DNA from: Basidiobolus meristosporus CBS 931.73
Lineage: Eukaryota > Basidiobolomycota > Basidiobolomycetes > Basidiobolales > Basidiobolaceae
Length of the DNA: 64,000 bases
NCBI GenBank assembly: GCA_002104905.1
Contig: MCFE01000386.1
Span: forward strand, 19,467 to 83,466
Direction: 5' to 3'
Below the pieces are notes generated by a model that had not been told where the DNA came from, searched no databases, and worked only from the letters and a program-made list of their open reading frames with translations. How positions within the stretch are numbered: position 1 is the first letter of the stretch; each line of letters starts with the position of its first letter. Both the position numbers and the translations under genes were made by a program. Shown here in pieces: positions 45,605-56,537 of the stretch.

Positions 45605-48364
45605 ATGAGCGGTAGAGATGGTCGTCGTAGTCGGGGTGTTTATAGATCAGCTCTTACTCCAGGGAGCAATAATGGTTCCCGTGGATCAAGAGGCCCACTC
45701 AGAAATAAAAATAATGTTCTAGCAAGAGTAGGTGGCGCTTCAGATAGCACAGATCGAGATGGAGACATTGATATGAGTGGCTCTGCAGGCAGCGGAAGTC
45801 TGCCAAGATTGTAAGTATATAAAGTAGTTTGCCAAACTTGATAAAACCCAGCTCACAATTAGCGTTGTATGAAATAATCTTCCTAGTTCTCCATATGGCG
45901 GTGGTCGTGGACGTGGCAGAGGAAACAAACACGCCGGATCTATGCGTCCGAAAAACACTCCTGTAGAATTATCCGTAAGTGGACCTTTATTATAGTTGAG
46001 TTTTGCCGTTGGAAACAGCTTCGCTTCGTGAATTGTCATTTGCATGCAAGACTTGTACATACTACCCTTAATACATTTGGATATTAAATGCGTTTTACAT
46101 TTGACAATAAAAGATCACCGGTTATGAGGGAGGAACTCAAGAAGACTTGCTTGCTTTTCTTAAAAGAAAAGCGCATAGGCCCATTGTGATTTCCGAGGTA
46201 CGTGAATCTCACTTTTAACTCTTTTGAAAACCTTTAAATTTACGTGTATTGGTAATATAGATTCGGTATGAAAATGGAACCATGTTCTTTGAAGTGGAAC
46301 ATATGGGACAAGCAAAAACCTTGCAAAAGCTTTCGGGAATCAGATTTGCTGGCTCACAGGTACGCCACGCGTGATCCTGGACTACCATATGGCCAATACA
46401 GTTACTTACTAATCTTCCATGGACTGCAGCTTTTTATAAAAATTAAAGCAAGTACTATGGATATGGATTCCTCGACATCTGAAGTCGTGAGCACTATCGA
46501 AACCCTTCGTACTTTCTTAACCTCCCGATACGTAGCCGAACACAAGTATCTGAATTTGGAGAATATGGATGGTGACCCGGTCATCCGGCGAGCCAAGATC
46601 CGTGGTATCGGAACCGCCGGGCCCAACTCTAACATCGGGCCAGCAATCTTCAAACTAACTTCCGAAATGTTTCCTGACGTACGGTATCACATATGCTATA
46701 CACGAGTCACCTAGAGATAACCAATGTTTACGCAACTCCATGTTCACCAGGTCCAATCCTTATCTCTCGCCTCCAACAAGCTTCGGAATCTTTCACCACT
46801 CACGACCATATCCCACTTCTTGCCCCATATTCAAAACATTTCCCTGAAAGATAACAGTATCCAGCAATACCGTGATCTGGACAGCCTCAGCGGAAATACA
46901 AAGCTCAAGGAGTTGAAAGAGCTCGTCCTCTTAGGAAATCCATTGAGGGATAACGAAGTCAAGAAGTCCGGGGATGATAGTAGCTATCGCAGGTAAGAAA
47001 GTCACTTCACTAGCCGTTCTCCACGCCTTCTAATTTCTGGTGTTTTTGAAGTGAAATCACGAGAAGATTTCCATTCCTCAAGGTTCTTGATCAAATCCCT
47101 GTTGGGCCCACTATTCAATTTGATGTGTCTGAGGTTGAGTCAGTGGCCACTGGGGACACCGTCTTGCCAGCATCTATCCAGAAGGGATTTGTGGATTCGG
47201 AAGGAACCAATGCCATGGTTACCGATTTCTTGACCAGGTCAGTCCATATCTGCAATTCGCCAAGTCTCGCCCCTAACGCCCAAGATGTAGATATTTCAAT
47301 CTGTATGACAACAACAGACAGGCCTTGTTGGATATTTATGACGACGATTCTGTATTTTCATACATGGTCAACGTTACTCACCCTCCGCGCTCACGCCGTA
47401 CAACTACCAAGACCCTCCCCGATTGGGGGCAGTATATTAGCTCCAGTCGAAACCTCACCCGCGTCAAAGATTTAAGTAAGTAGCTTCAATGTTTGGTTTA
47501 CATTATGGTTGGTATTTAACAATGCGCGTTGTAGCGAAGAGAACATCATCATTAAACATTGGGGCCATCGCCATATTAAATGCTTTGGCGCAGCTGCCCG
47601 CAACTCAGCATCCGATTCAAGATCAAGCCAAGTTTTGTTATGATACCTGGCAATTGCCTCAAGTCCCCTCCGGCGCCGCAGTGATTTTCATTGTTCTTCA
47701 TGGGGAATTTAGCGAAGGTACTGGGCATAACACGTGTATATATCCGACATGGCTAATCTGTTTGCACCGTAGGGTTAGAAGGCACTGAGCGTTCATTTGA
47801 TCGAACCTTTATGATTTCCCCTCCAACCCCTGGATCCAAGTAAGCTTTTCTTTAACCAAAGTCCGTGTTGAGCGGAAACTTATATGAAACATCAAGAGCA
47901 CATCAGTCAGGTCTCCCCTATGTTATCAGGAGTGATCAGTTAAGTGTAAGACATCATGTTAACTCCGAAGCGTGGAAAGTCGATGCCAATGCCGCATCGA
48001 CCACTGCCGCCATAGCCACTCCAGCTGCACAAGCGCCCTGCGCACCTCCGCAGAACACCCCGGTGGACCCAATGTTGGCAGGACTGGTAGGTCTATTCTA
48101 TAATGAATCCACCACGTAGCGTAGCTTACATTTTATGTAGAATCCATCACAGCAAGCCCAAGTCGGAGAGCTTCAACGCAATACTGGTCTGAATGTCGCG
48201 TTTTCGATTCAGTGTCTCTCAGAAAACCAATGGGACATGGAGACAGCTTTCCAAGCATTCCAAAGACTGAAGGTAAGATTTGAAGCACGCTGCTCCTTGA
48301 CGCACCGGCACTAACGATTCCGATCTAGTCTATGAACGTCATTCCACCCGAGGCCTTCGCTTAA
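45605..48364 (+). CDS. MEX67: mRNA export receptor MEX67/NXF1
   Basis: Carries mRNPs through nuclear pores. Thirteen exons in frame, 648 residues: 45605-45810, 45887-45974, 46114-46197, 46261-46359, 46430-46678, 46751-46992, 47052-47237, 47291-47475, 47535-47717, 47773-47839, 47897-48086, 48141-48272, 48329-48364. The N-terminus is Arg/Gly-rich (RNA binding). The RRM-like domain follows (ITGYEGGTQEDLLAFLKRK), then leucine-rich repeats (VQSLSLASNKLRNLSPL, LKELVLLGNPLRD), an NTF2-like domain (AMVTDFLTRYFNLYDNNRQA; GAAVIFIVLHGEFSEG), and a C-terminal UBA-like domain ending FSIQCLSENQWDMETAFQAF, which binds FG nucleoporins. The order is exactly that of NXF1. Confidence 0.96.
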
Positions 48365-48540
48365 CTTTATTAATAGACTTCATCACATATTGAAAATATC
48401 TTTAATTTTAAATAAATGATCAATGTAGATGCAACTTCAGCAATCAATCGGAAGCAAGTGTTGGTAGCAGCTATATTAAGGCAGTTGCAAGGATTAACAT
48501 GGTGCTTACTATTACTGGGTATAATCACCATATATGTTTG

Positions 48541-48595
48541 GATATGACAAATACACAAGTAGCCCAGATATGACAAATATACAAGTAGCCCAGAT
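48541..48595. repeat. Tandem repeat, two copies of a 26-nt unit
   Basis: Unit GATATGACAAATAYACAAG followed by TAGCCCA, two adjacent copies that differ at one base. Confidence 0.85.
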
Positions 48596-48747
48596 CTTCT
48601 GTTCCTAGAACTGGGAAAGGTGCTCGGAAATGTCATTCGGCACCATCATTGGTTTGTTGTTCTTCAGGTGACAAATGTTGGCAATACTAGTCATGTGTCC
48701 AGTAATGAGGATGGGTTTCCGATGGTGCTGGGATGGTGCTGGGATGG

Positions 48748-48834
48748 TATCGAGTGATGTGTCAATGGCGCGGCAAGAGTATCAAAAGATGTGTCAATGC
48801 GCGCAAGAGTATCAAAAGATGTGTCAATGGCGCT
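48748..48834. repeat. Tandem repeat of a roughly 30-nt unit
   Basis: About two and a half copies of a unit containing AAGAGTATCAAAAGATGTGT and CAATGSCGC. A shorter GGTGCTGGGAT repeat lies just before it (48722-48747). Confidence 0.85.
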
Positions 48835-49067
48835 GGACTGACATTCGATGAGTTGGAAAAAAAAAGGGGTTTTGTAGATAGAAGCACTAAACTAGTCGTT
48901 ACCCCGCCTTTCCATACACTTGACGGACACCAGGAATCATTGCACCGCATTACCAATTGCAGTAATAGGATTCTAGAAGCCGGAGCATCATCCATGATTT
49001 ATTGTATGTACATTCATCTATGCTATGGGTAATATTTACGAGTAAGAGTTCCGAGGAATATATACAG

Positions 49068-49634
49068 CTAGGGATTCAAGAGGGATTCAACTGAGAGGAG
49101 CGAGGTGGGTTTTGATAAGACTTCCGATTTGGGATTCCCGCTGTCCGTCACTTTCCATTGGTCTGACCCTGGCTCGGGAAGTGGATAAACGTGTTGACTT
49201 GAAATATCAGTTGGCGTCATGGGGCTTTCAGGCTCCGATACTTCAGGAGAACTTCCACTGTGGTGGAAAGAGGACATGTGCCTCGCTCTTTTGTTGCTTG
49301 AATCCAGGCTCGGGTCTTCAGTAGCGCCATGCTTTTCCGCGCTTGGACTTTTGCCGTGGATACGCTTGTGTCTCAGTAGTTCGTCAGAGCGCGCAAAACT
49401 CTTCAGACAGCCGTAGAAATCACAGTGGTAAGGCTTTTCCCCAGTATGGGTGCGAAGGTGCCTGGTGCGGTGCTCCAAACGGTTGAAGGATTTGTCACAC
49501 AAGTTGCAAGCATATGGGCGGGGAGCCTTTGTCGCGCTGGTGGCTACAGAGAAGGTATGGAAGAACGGGTTTGGGAGCGAGGATTTCTTGTCCCTGTTGA
49601 GTAAACTCGTAATGTTTAACGGGCCACTGTTCAT
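49068..49634 (-). CDS. Two-finger C2H2 transcription factor, Mig1/CreA type
   Basis: 188 residues, intronless. Two adjacent C2H2 fingers at residues 43-93: [20 protein letters not shown], a TGEKPY linker, then [21 protein letters not shown]. The helix residues RLEHRTRH and RSDELLRH are those of Mig1/CreA/Wilms-type factors that bind GC-rich boxes such as SYGGRG. The tail is Ser/Pro-rich, with SPMTPTD and a leucine-rich end ([10 protein letters not shown]). Fungal Mig1 proteins repress genes in glucose, but they are longer; this is a short paralogue and its role is not certain. A TATA box lies 40 nt before the ATG. Confidence 0.85.
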   Translation of the reverse strand: MNSGPLNITSLLNRDKKSSLPNPFFHTFSVATSATKAPRPYACNLCDKSFNRLEHRTRHLRTHTGEKPYHCDFYGCLKSFARSDELLRHKRIHGKSPSAEKHGATEDPSLDSSNKRARHMSSFHHSGSSPEVSEPESPMTPTDISSQHVYPLPEPGSDQWKVTDSGNPKSEVLSKPTSLLSVESLLNP

Positions 49635-49673
49635 TTTAATGCGCGTATCGGTGCAGAGGAGCAGATCACTGAC

Positions 49674-49681
49674 ATATTTAT
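49674..49681 (-). promoter_or_regulatory. TATA box of the zinc-finger gene
   Basis: TATAAATA on the minus strand, 40 nt before the ATG at 49634. Confidence 0.65.
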
Positions 49682-49913
49682 AATGGTAAGAGGATGGAGA
49701 CTAACGACCTAGGCTGGCCTGTACGAATGCCGGTGCCACTGATCAGTACAAAGAGAAAGAGACCTCCATTTCACCATCCATGGTCACTCCTCAGGTTGGG
49801 TTTACCTTTGGGATTGGATGTTGGAGTTCTATGGAAATTCGGGGGAAGGGGTCAGATGCCACCATTTTTCTTCAATGAGGCCGAGCATTTTAGGAAGGTT
49901 GGTGTTAGGACAT

Positions 49914-49974
49914 TTGGGTATTGGGTGGTTTGGGTATTGGTGGTTTGGGTATTGGGTGGTTTGGGTATTTGGTT
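49914..49974. repeat. Minisatellite, GT-rich, about 17-nt unit
   Basis: Several copies of TTTGGGTATTGGGTGG with one shortened unit. The G-rich strand is the plus strand. Confidence 0.85.
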
Positions 49975-50160
49975 ATTTGCGTTTTCGCTGTCTATTCCCT
50001 AATATGTCGTTCGCTTATCTATTATTGCCGAGATGTTAAGACTAGAGATACGGTCTAATGGGGCTATATGAACAAACAAACAATCAACCCGCAAGTAAAT
50101 TTCCTAAAAGTATATATCAGCCATCCTGATTTAAACTCACCAGCTTGGAACATTCCACCT

Positions 50161-50229
50161 GATGATGCTTGATGATGCTAGATACCGTTGAATAATGTTT
50201 GATGATGATGTAGATACCGTTGAGTAAGT
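50161..50229. repeat. GATGATG / TAGATACCGTTGA imperfect repeat
   Basis: Two copies of a roughly 35-nt unit that combines GATGATG clusters with TAGATACCGTTGA. Confidence 0.7.
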
Positions 50230-50360
50230 GCTTGGTACATAAAAATTATCTATCGATAAGGCCTTGATGTCATAGGTCACGGGTGTTCGAACCCTTTCTA
50301 GTGTCAGTGCAGTTGGTCTAACAAACTGTCTATAATTGTGGGAGTTATTGTGGGGATAGA

Positions 50361-50397
50361 GGGTGGATGGTGGATGGTGGATGGTGGGTGGTGGGTG
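50361..50397. repeat. GGATGGT / GGGTGGT heptanucleotide repeat
   Basis: Five or more 7-nt units, G-rich on the plus strand. Confidence 0.85.
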
Positions 50398-50538
50398 ATT
50401 TACGTAGATTAATATGTTACCACTGTCCCATTGGCTAAACGCGTATCACACAGCCTTGATTGCTAACGCAAGTCATATCCTCTTTCAAGTTCAAGAGCAG
50501 TGTGGCTTATTTTGTAAAACTTACATACCACAAAAATA

Positions 50539-52431
50539 ATGCGCACCGAAAGTTCTGATTCCACTGAACTTGCTGAGCAATACTACGAGCTAGTCAAAGG
50601 CTCTGATGCCCTTTCCATAGCCAAAACATATACCGAAACCTTATCAAGCCCTGTGGCTGCCATTGTAGATGAGGTAAGCCGCTTTTTTGTCCACTTTGCT
50701 TCCTCCCTAGTTCTCTCCTACTCTCTCTGCTCTTTAGCCAAATATGTCGACTGCGATATAAATGATATCTTTGCATATTCTGGAAGACGGGCTATTTTTG
50801 CCATTGTACCTGTACTGATTTGCACATTATTGGTAGGAAATCAGAGACATTTCGGCTGCACTTGCCTCTGTTTCCTTCCCAGAATACAGCGGCTCAGAGG
50901 ATGTCCTTAAATTAGCATACCAGGAGTGTTGTCGCTCTGTTGATTTTCAAAGCATCAGGGTGTTCCCCGATGTGGTGGAGAGTACCCTAGATGTGGTAAG
51001 CAGCTCCGATTCTGTGACCCTTGCTGCACTGAACGAGGTCTTGGAGGAGGTAGCCGAAGTGACTACACGGAAGGACCTCTCTGATGAGGAGATTGCACAA
51101 GGTGAGATAGGTTCGGTTGCATTGACTATTCTCATTTTTGCATCCCCTGTAAGACACGTCCCCGTTTTCGCTTTATTATTGCTCTTGAATATATGGGCTT
51201 GATTACACCGGCTTAGATTTGGTCATAAATATTAGTTTCTCCAGAGGACGAGGAGCCCAACCTAGCACCGCCACCCACACCGAAACAGCAAGGAAAGTTC
51301 GGGCTTTTCAGCTGGGTCAACAATATCAATACCAGTGTGAAGCACTTGATCGCTGGAGGGATTGCCGGAGGTGTATCTAGAACAGTAGTAAGCCCTTTAG
51401 AGAGGTTAAAGATCTTATTCCAGGTACCGCTCCTCTGAAAGACTCGGCCGAGATACAGCTGACTGATATCTATCGACAGGTTCAAGGCCCAGAGCCCTCC
51501 AAATACAACGGTGTGATATATACGCTGAAGAAGATTTGGAGAGATGAGGGGTTTCTAGGCTATATGCGAGGTAACGGAACCAACATCATTCGCATTGTTC
51601 CTTACAGCGCTGCTCAGTTCGCCGCATACGAGCAGTTCAAAAAGGTAATGGGGCCATGATTGTATTGGGATCGGTTGACCGGGTCGACTAATCATTTGCA
51701 TGCGTAGTTGCTGATGGAGAAGGGAAAAAACGAACTTGATACACCACGCAGGCTGGCCTCCGGAGCTCTTGCCGGAGTTACGTCGGTCGCTTGTACATAC
51801 CCACTAGATATTGTGCGTACCAGGCTAAGTGTGCAGAGTGCTCTTGCGTTGCAAGAGGCCGAGGCCGAAGCCATAAAAGCTGGTAAAACAGTCAGCAAGG
51901 TCAACGTACCGAAGCTGCCGGGGATATGGGAAACTATGAAAAGCATATACCAGGTTGAGGGTGGTGTGAGGGCACTTTATCGGGGCCTAGGACCAACGCT
52001 AATGGTACATATACACCCTTTCCACTACTGATCTCGATCGATGCTGAATCTTTGTCTCCAACCAGGGAGTGGCACCCTATGTCGCACTGAATTTCCAAGC
52101 TTACGAAGTACTTAGGAAATACTTCACTCCGCCTGGTTACGATTCACCTTCCGGAGCTCGTAAGTTGGTGTGCGGTGCTCTGGCCGGCTGTATCGCCCAG
52201 ACCATTACGTATCCCTTGGATGTGCTGAGACGGCGCATGCAGGTCACGGGAATGGCCAATGTGAACTACAAATACCGAAATACATGGCATGCGCTTACCG
52301 AGGTCATCAAAAAGGAAACCGTGCGTGGCCTGTACAAAGGAATGGTGCCCAACTATCTAAAAGTGGCCCCGGCGATCGGGGTCAGTTTCTGGACCTACGA
52401 GCTTTGTAAAGATTTGATGAAAGCCAAATAG
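50539..52431 (+). CDS. Mitochondrial carrier family protein with a helical N-terminal extension
   Basis: Inner-membrane solute carrier. Exons 50539-50673, 50837-51101, 51236-51423, 51480-51644, 51708-52004, 52066-52431 join in frame to 471 residues. Residues 1-150 are acidic, helical and unlike any carrier (for example EIRDISAALASVSFPEY, LAALNEVLEEVAEV). The carrier domain begins at KHLIAGGIAGGVSRTVVSPL. All three signatures are present: SPLERLKILFQ, YPLDIVRTRLS, YPLDVLRRRMQ, with six membrane helices. It resembles the group of CoA, APS/PAPS and ATP-Mg/Pi-type carriers; I cannot choose the substrate. Typical carriers are about 300 residues. No EF-hand is visible in the extension, so it is not an ordinary calcium-regulated SCaMC. 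Confidence 0.85.
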
Positions 52432-52722
52432 GAAGCACCACTCTTCACATTCGTGGCGGCCAAATGAGCAAAGATACAGAAGAACCATCCATTTGATACA
52501 GATCAACCATTGTGTTTGTACTTCCATGCATATACTGTAAGCGTTTGCCCCATGTTCTCGGCCACACTCCCGATTGCGGCAGTTGAGATAAATCAGCCTA
52601 CTATTTAAACATCCAAACCCACACCCAAACCCACACCCTGGTTAACTCTCGGTGCTAATATATAAAGGTAATCGCTGCTCCTGAAACAACGGCAAGTAAC
52701 GTAGTGTATCACCGGTTGTTTC
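52432..52722. other. Intergenic region with the promoter of the next gene
   Basis: Contains a short C-rich direct repeat (AACCCACACCC, 52616-52638) and a TATA box. Nothing else seen. Confidence 0.5.
52659..52666 (+). promoter_or_regulatory. TATA box of the 284-residue protein gene
   Basis: TATATAAA, 57 nt before the ATG at 52723. Confidence 0.65.
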
Positions 52723-53577
52723 ATGTCCCACTACCTCGATTGCCTTTGTGTGATCTGTGGCTTAGTGATGGGTAGACTACATATAATTGTGGGGTGGTTC
52801 AATCCAGGAATCTCTCGTTCATTTCCAATGGAAGCCAAGCTCTCAATGCTGATAGTGAACAAGCCCGCCCCGGATCAGCCTCCGTGCCCGCCCTCCTTGC
52901 CTGGGAGTTACCCATCACCTGCCGACTTCTATGATTCCGAGTGGAGTGTGAGTGACGAGAGTGTCAGCCATTCCCAACACGTCAACCATCAACAACAACC
53001 GTTGAACAACGGGACTGGATCGGAGTGTGTTACTTCCGAGGCTACGCGTGTTGCCGTTACACCGCTCGATCTTGTGTCACCTGACCTTCATTCGGTGGAA
53101 GATAATGGGAGGTTGTCTTCGGAACAAAGCGACAACATCGCCCAGCCTCAAACGATGTCTGAAGATCGCTGCCACGCTGAGCCCAAAGCTCGCAACGGCC
53201 AGGATCATGAGAACACCCTGATTCCAACAAGCGACGGTGAGCAACTAGAAAACGAAAGATTCTGGATCCTTCATCGACAAAGGTCCTTGGTGGATATCGT
53301 ATCCCATCGCCCACTCACCGCCAACCGACTAGAAGAGATAGAGTTTTGGTTTCAGCATGAATTGAGGGTGTTTGAGGATGTCCTAAACAACAAGCCGCTT
53401 CCAGCGCCAATCCCAATCCAGACACATGGTCTGGTAGCCAAGGAAAGTCAACCAGCACAGCGGAACGAGCCGGAGGCCACAGAAGGCAGCAAGGCTCAAC
53501 CTCAAAGGAGGGGAACGCTAAAAAAGCTCACTAGGTCTATCAGCAAGCGGTTTCGCACCTGGCGGAAGCTCGTTTAA
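52723..53577 (+). CDS. Unrecognised 284-residue protein with an internal repeat
   Basis: Intronless. I do not recognise it. The start at 52723 fits the TATA box; an alternative ATG at 52828 (MEAKLSML) would remove a hydrophobic N-terminus (CLCVICGLVMGRLHIIVGWF). The middle is Ser/Pro/Asp-rich and disordered. Residues about 180-240 hold two related segments: FWILHRQRSLVDIVSHRPLT and FWFQHELRVFEDVLNNKPLP, each with FW, His, Asp and a closing (R/K)PL. The C-terminus is strongly basic (GTLKKLTRSISKRFRTWRKL), suggesting membrane or nucleic-acid contact. Its place next to other TATA-containing intronless genes suggests regulated expression. Confidence 0.7.
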   Translation: MSHYLDCLCVICGLVMGRLHIIVGWFNPGISRSFPMEAKLSMLIVNKPAPDQPPCPPSLPGSYPSPADFYDSEWSVSDESVSHSQHVNHQQQPLNNGTGSECVTSEATRVAVTPLDLVSPDLHSVEDNGRLSSEQSDNIAQPQTMSEDRCHAEPKARNGQDHENTLIPTSDGEQLENERFWILHRQRSLVDIVSHRPLTANRLEEIEFWFQHELRVFEDVLNNKPLPAPIPIQTHGLVAKESQPAQRNEPEATEGSKAQPQRRGTLKKLTRSISKRFRTWRKLV

Positions 53578-53681
53578 TGGGCGATTTTACAAAAAAGAGC
53601 AACTAGACAACACGCAGTTAGGGTAATAGGTGGTTAGACAACACACAGTTTGGGCAATGGGTAGCTAGGCAATGTATGTGG

Positions 53682-54635
53682 TCAGTCTGGGTAACAGGGG
53701 AGCTGATTCAGCAGTAGTAGCAAAGGCCCCAGGATCAGGGTTGTTGCAAACGTAGACGAGTGTGCCCTAGAAACTAATAAATGTCAAAGTCGGAATGACT
53801 GATCTCGCCCACACGTAGATCACTTACCCAGATGGAAGCTCTGTTCCTGAACAGTGGGTAGGCTTCGGGTTAGCTCAAACATCTCCCCCTCGTAGAACGC
53901 AAAATTCCCTGGCAAGATGGTGGCGTTTCTTCCCCTATCCCCGAAAACGAACAGGCGATATATGCCTTCTGGGGTTTCGTAAGGAATCTTCCAGTAAAAG
54001 GCGGTGGAGTTACCGGGGAGATCAGAAGCCACAGTGAACCGAGTCGAGTCAATCAAGGACACGGCCTCTATGGTGAGCCTCCGAAGAGGAGCCTTAAGCC
54101 CGACCATGTACCACGACAGATTCACGTTGGCCGGAAGCAGAAACTGTTGCCCTAGTTTGGGGACTAGAAAGTGAATGCTGGCCGGCAAGTCCAGCGCGCT
54201 TTTCTCCTGAGCCCCAGGGTTGGTCCTGTTGTCTGGATGATGGTCGTGAGCCTTGGCTGGGTGCTTGGATTCGGTCTCTCGTCCGTTGGAGAGGAATGCT
54301 ACATGGTTGGGAAGAGAGAAATCTGGGCTTGGGTAAGCATATCATTAGCAGCGTGGCGACGTGTATGGAAATATGCTACCATCTTCGTTTCCTGTCTCGG
54401 AGATTTCATCCTCATTGCCGCTTTCTTCCTCCTCATCCTCGTCATCGAGAAAAAATTCGCTAGGCTCTTCGTCGGCCTCACGATTATCGAGGGAGAGAGG
54501 CGTCGTCGCGTCGCCAGTTGACGCCTCTGGATGGCTGATATCGAGACCGGACGATGTTTGTTGCCCAGTGGTCGTAGCCATGGTCATGGCGCCTAGCAAC
54601 ACAAGTAAACAGCACACCTTGCGCGTTGGTGGCAT
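53682..54635 (-). CDS. KRE9/KNH1-like secreted GPI-anchored protein
   Basis: Cell-surface protein with an Ig-like domain of the kind found in KRE9/KNH1 cell-wall proteins. Exons (minus): 54635-54380, 54322-53828, 53773-53682, introns 57 and 54 nt, 280 residues. The signal peptide is KVCCLLVLLGAMTMA. Then comes an acidic stretch (FFLDDEDEEEESGNEDE) and a His/Asn-rich linker. The domain begins IHFLVPKLGQQFLLPANVNL and contains NLSWYMVGLKAPLRRLTIEA and AFYWKIPYETPEGIYRLFVF, with N-glycosylation sites. The last exon adds THSS-like residues followed by a hydrophobic tail (TLILGPLLLLLNQL), as expected for GPI attachment. An alternative acceptor 7 nt downstream would replace that tail with a short polar one; I prefer the GPI version. 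Confidence 0.7.
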
Positions 54636-54849
54636 TGTCAGGGTAATATGTGGGGTAAGTTGGAATTGGGAACATCGTCCTGATCGCCCGTCTTTTATTA
54701 ACCATTCGCCGGAGATTTCTCTCATAATATCCGTATCACATCCTAGTCGTTTCACCCAAGCGGGATTCCGACAAAGTTCCATGGTTGAGAAGGAAGGGGT
54801 TTATTCAATCAAGTGATGTAATGGTGGGCTGGGTTTGCCGCTGGCAGGC

Positions 54850-55748
54850 TTAGAACCACCAAAAGCGCAGGTATATCACGAACAGAAAGGCCAGTACCAC
54901 GATGGCTGGCAGGCCGTATTTCCGATACAATGCCTGCAGGTTCAGATTTCTGGCATCCTTCTTGTACTTCAGGGATTCCCCACGGAGCTGCTCGGACATC
55001 GAGCTCATCCCTAGCCAGTAGAAGTTTAGTAAGGAGACCCTTCGCTCAAAGAGGTGGTGACGGTTGCTTACGGTCCAAGCTGTCGCCACGCCAGAGCAGA
55101 TCTTCCATGTTCTTGGTCATGATCTTGGTGACGTCCTGTAAATCCTCATTCAGCTTGGTCAGGTTATGTTGGGTACGAGAGTCCTGGTATAGGCGCTTGG
55201 TCTTTTGAATGAAAGTATCTACGCAGTTCAACCAGGGTTAGAGCCGGAATGCTTAGGGACTGAATCCTCGTGTAGGGAAGTGGAGTACCAAATTTAATGA
55301 AGGCGTAGGGGCGAAGGTTTGGTTTGGTCAACTCGTTGCCGTAACTGACGAAGAACTCCTGGGCCAGCTCGTCCAGGAAGCTGAAGGCGAGTTTCCTGGG
55401 GTATTTTTTCTCGCAGACACAAAGGTAGCACACGTCGTTGGCGATAAGGTAACTTGGGGCTTTTGGTGAGTGACGGGTGGGCCAACCCTCGATACAGTTC
55501 ACTGTAACTTACTGCATGACGTATTTCCCAGACTCGATGGAGCATCTCGACTCGGAGTTGGGGGTCAGCTTTTTGAAGATCATCTTGGCTTGGTTCTTGT
55601 ACTCGGCCAACTCGGTCTCGGACTACACGGAAATAAAGGTTAGACTGGATACAAGCTTGTCCCGCTTCTCCCATACCTGTTCGTCATCCATGGAGGCGGC
55701 AAGGGGGAGGCCATCCCCGACTCTGGCAATAATAGTGGAGAGAACCAT
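54850..55748 (-). CDS. SEC22: R-SNARE SEC22
   Basis: Vesicle SNARE for ER-Golgi transport. Exons (minus): 55748-55677, 55622-55513, 55452-55289, 55218-55072, 55010-54850, 217 residues, the normal length. The longin domain starts TIIARVGDGLPLAASMDDEQ and continues VCYLVCEKKYPRKLAF-like with FLDELAQEFF. The SNARE motif is LNEDLQDVTKIMTKNMEDLL with the zero-layer Arg in LLWRGDSLD. The C-terminal anchor is LPAIVVLAFLFVIYLRFWWF. The FWWF end is typical of SEC22. The gene lies 214 nt from the KRE9-like gene on the same strand. Confidence 0.95.
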
Positions 55749-56258
55749 GGTCAAGTAACTGGAAAGACACAAACTTCCTACACCGATATTCAGGTTAATT
55801 ATGATGTGGGCCAGCCTGCCTAGAAATAAGCTCCTTCTGACACGTAGTAAATTCATGAGTATGCTACAGTCAGTCAATGAATCGACTCTTCACTCAATGA
55901 TTGGCTGTTAATCCCTCATTTACATGTGGATCGAATTCTGATTAAATCCTGTACGCCTGGGCCCCACTTTATGCCAGAATTGATGGATTGTTTCTACAAA
56001 TCATTTTGAATATATTGTTTGACTTCATTTGAATCTCTATCTGATCCTCCTGAATATTGACCAGTGAGGCAAGCAGTATATGGGCTTGTATAGGCTTGAA
56101 TGAAAGTAGCCATCTATTCTTCTGAGTGAAAACATCTTTATTCTAGCAATCTGTTGCATATGACATAACTACTCAGACAGGCATCATTCAGATTTACTCT
56201 CTGAGATTTAGGTTTTTTGAGAGCTGTGGATGACTAGTCATCTTTCCATCACTAGTTT
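55749..56258. other. AT-rich region between SEC22 and the retrotransposon cluster
   Basis: SEC22 promoter side, then sequence with no gene. No clear transposon end is visible until 56259. Confidence 0.45.
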
Positions 56259-56333
56259 GTGTTACAAGAGTATTGGAGATATTGGAAGAGGCTGGGTGCA
56301 CATGTAGATTCATTTGATTTTCACTTACAGGTA
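56259..56333 (-). repeat. Degenerate LTR fragment (copia family), reverse orientation
   Basis: GTTACAAGAGTATTGGAGAT followed by a diverged stretch to TTTTCACTTA matches the 3' end of the LTRs further right, with several changes and an early break. It is an older, decayed copy. Confidence 0.6.
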
Positions 56334-56537
56334 GGTCAGTTGCTTAGTGAATAGACTTGATTCATTGGATAGTGCCATATTGAGCCATTAGTGCCAAATA
56401 ATGCAATAGTGTGCTACAAAGACCAAACAGACCTATACTTTGCCTTAGGCTATATTTCAGATGATCCAACTAGTATTGACAATGATCACCAAGCTTGTAT
56501 TTTATAAGTTGGAAGCCCACTAATAGTGCCAGCACTT

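Larger units (their letters stand above)
48365..49067. other. Intergenic region with two minisatellites
   Basis: AT-rich on the left and repeat-rich on the right. A frame at 48733-49032 reads through the repeat and is not a credible gene. Confidence 0.5.
49682..50538. other. Repeat-rich intergenic region
   Basis: No credible gene. Three separate short tandem repeats are listed individually. The frames at 49694-50039 run through the first of them. Confidence 0.5.

Noticed and set aside
48733-49032. 99-codon plus-strand ORF 3' of MEX67
   Set aside because: Its first third is the translation of the tandem repeat; the rest has no similarity.
50270-50320. tRNA-like B-box (GTTCGAACC) near GGCCTTGATGTCATAGGTCA
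   Set aside because: The T-stem is mismatched, and no D-arm or matching acceptor stem is found at the right distance; at best a tRNA relic.
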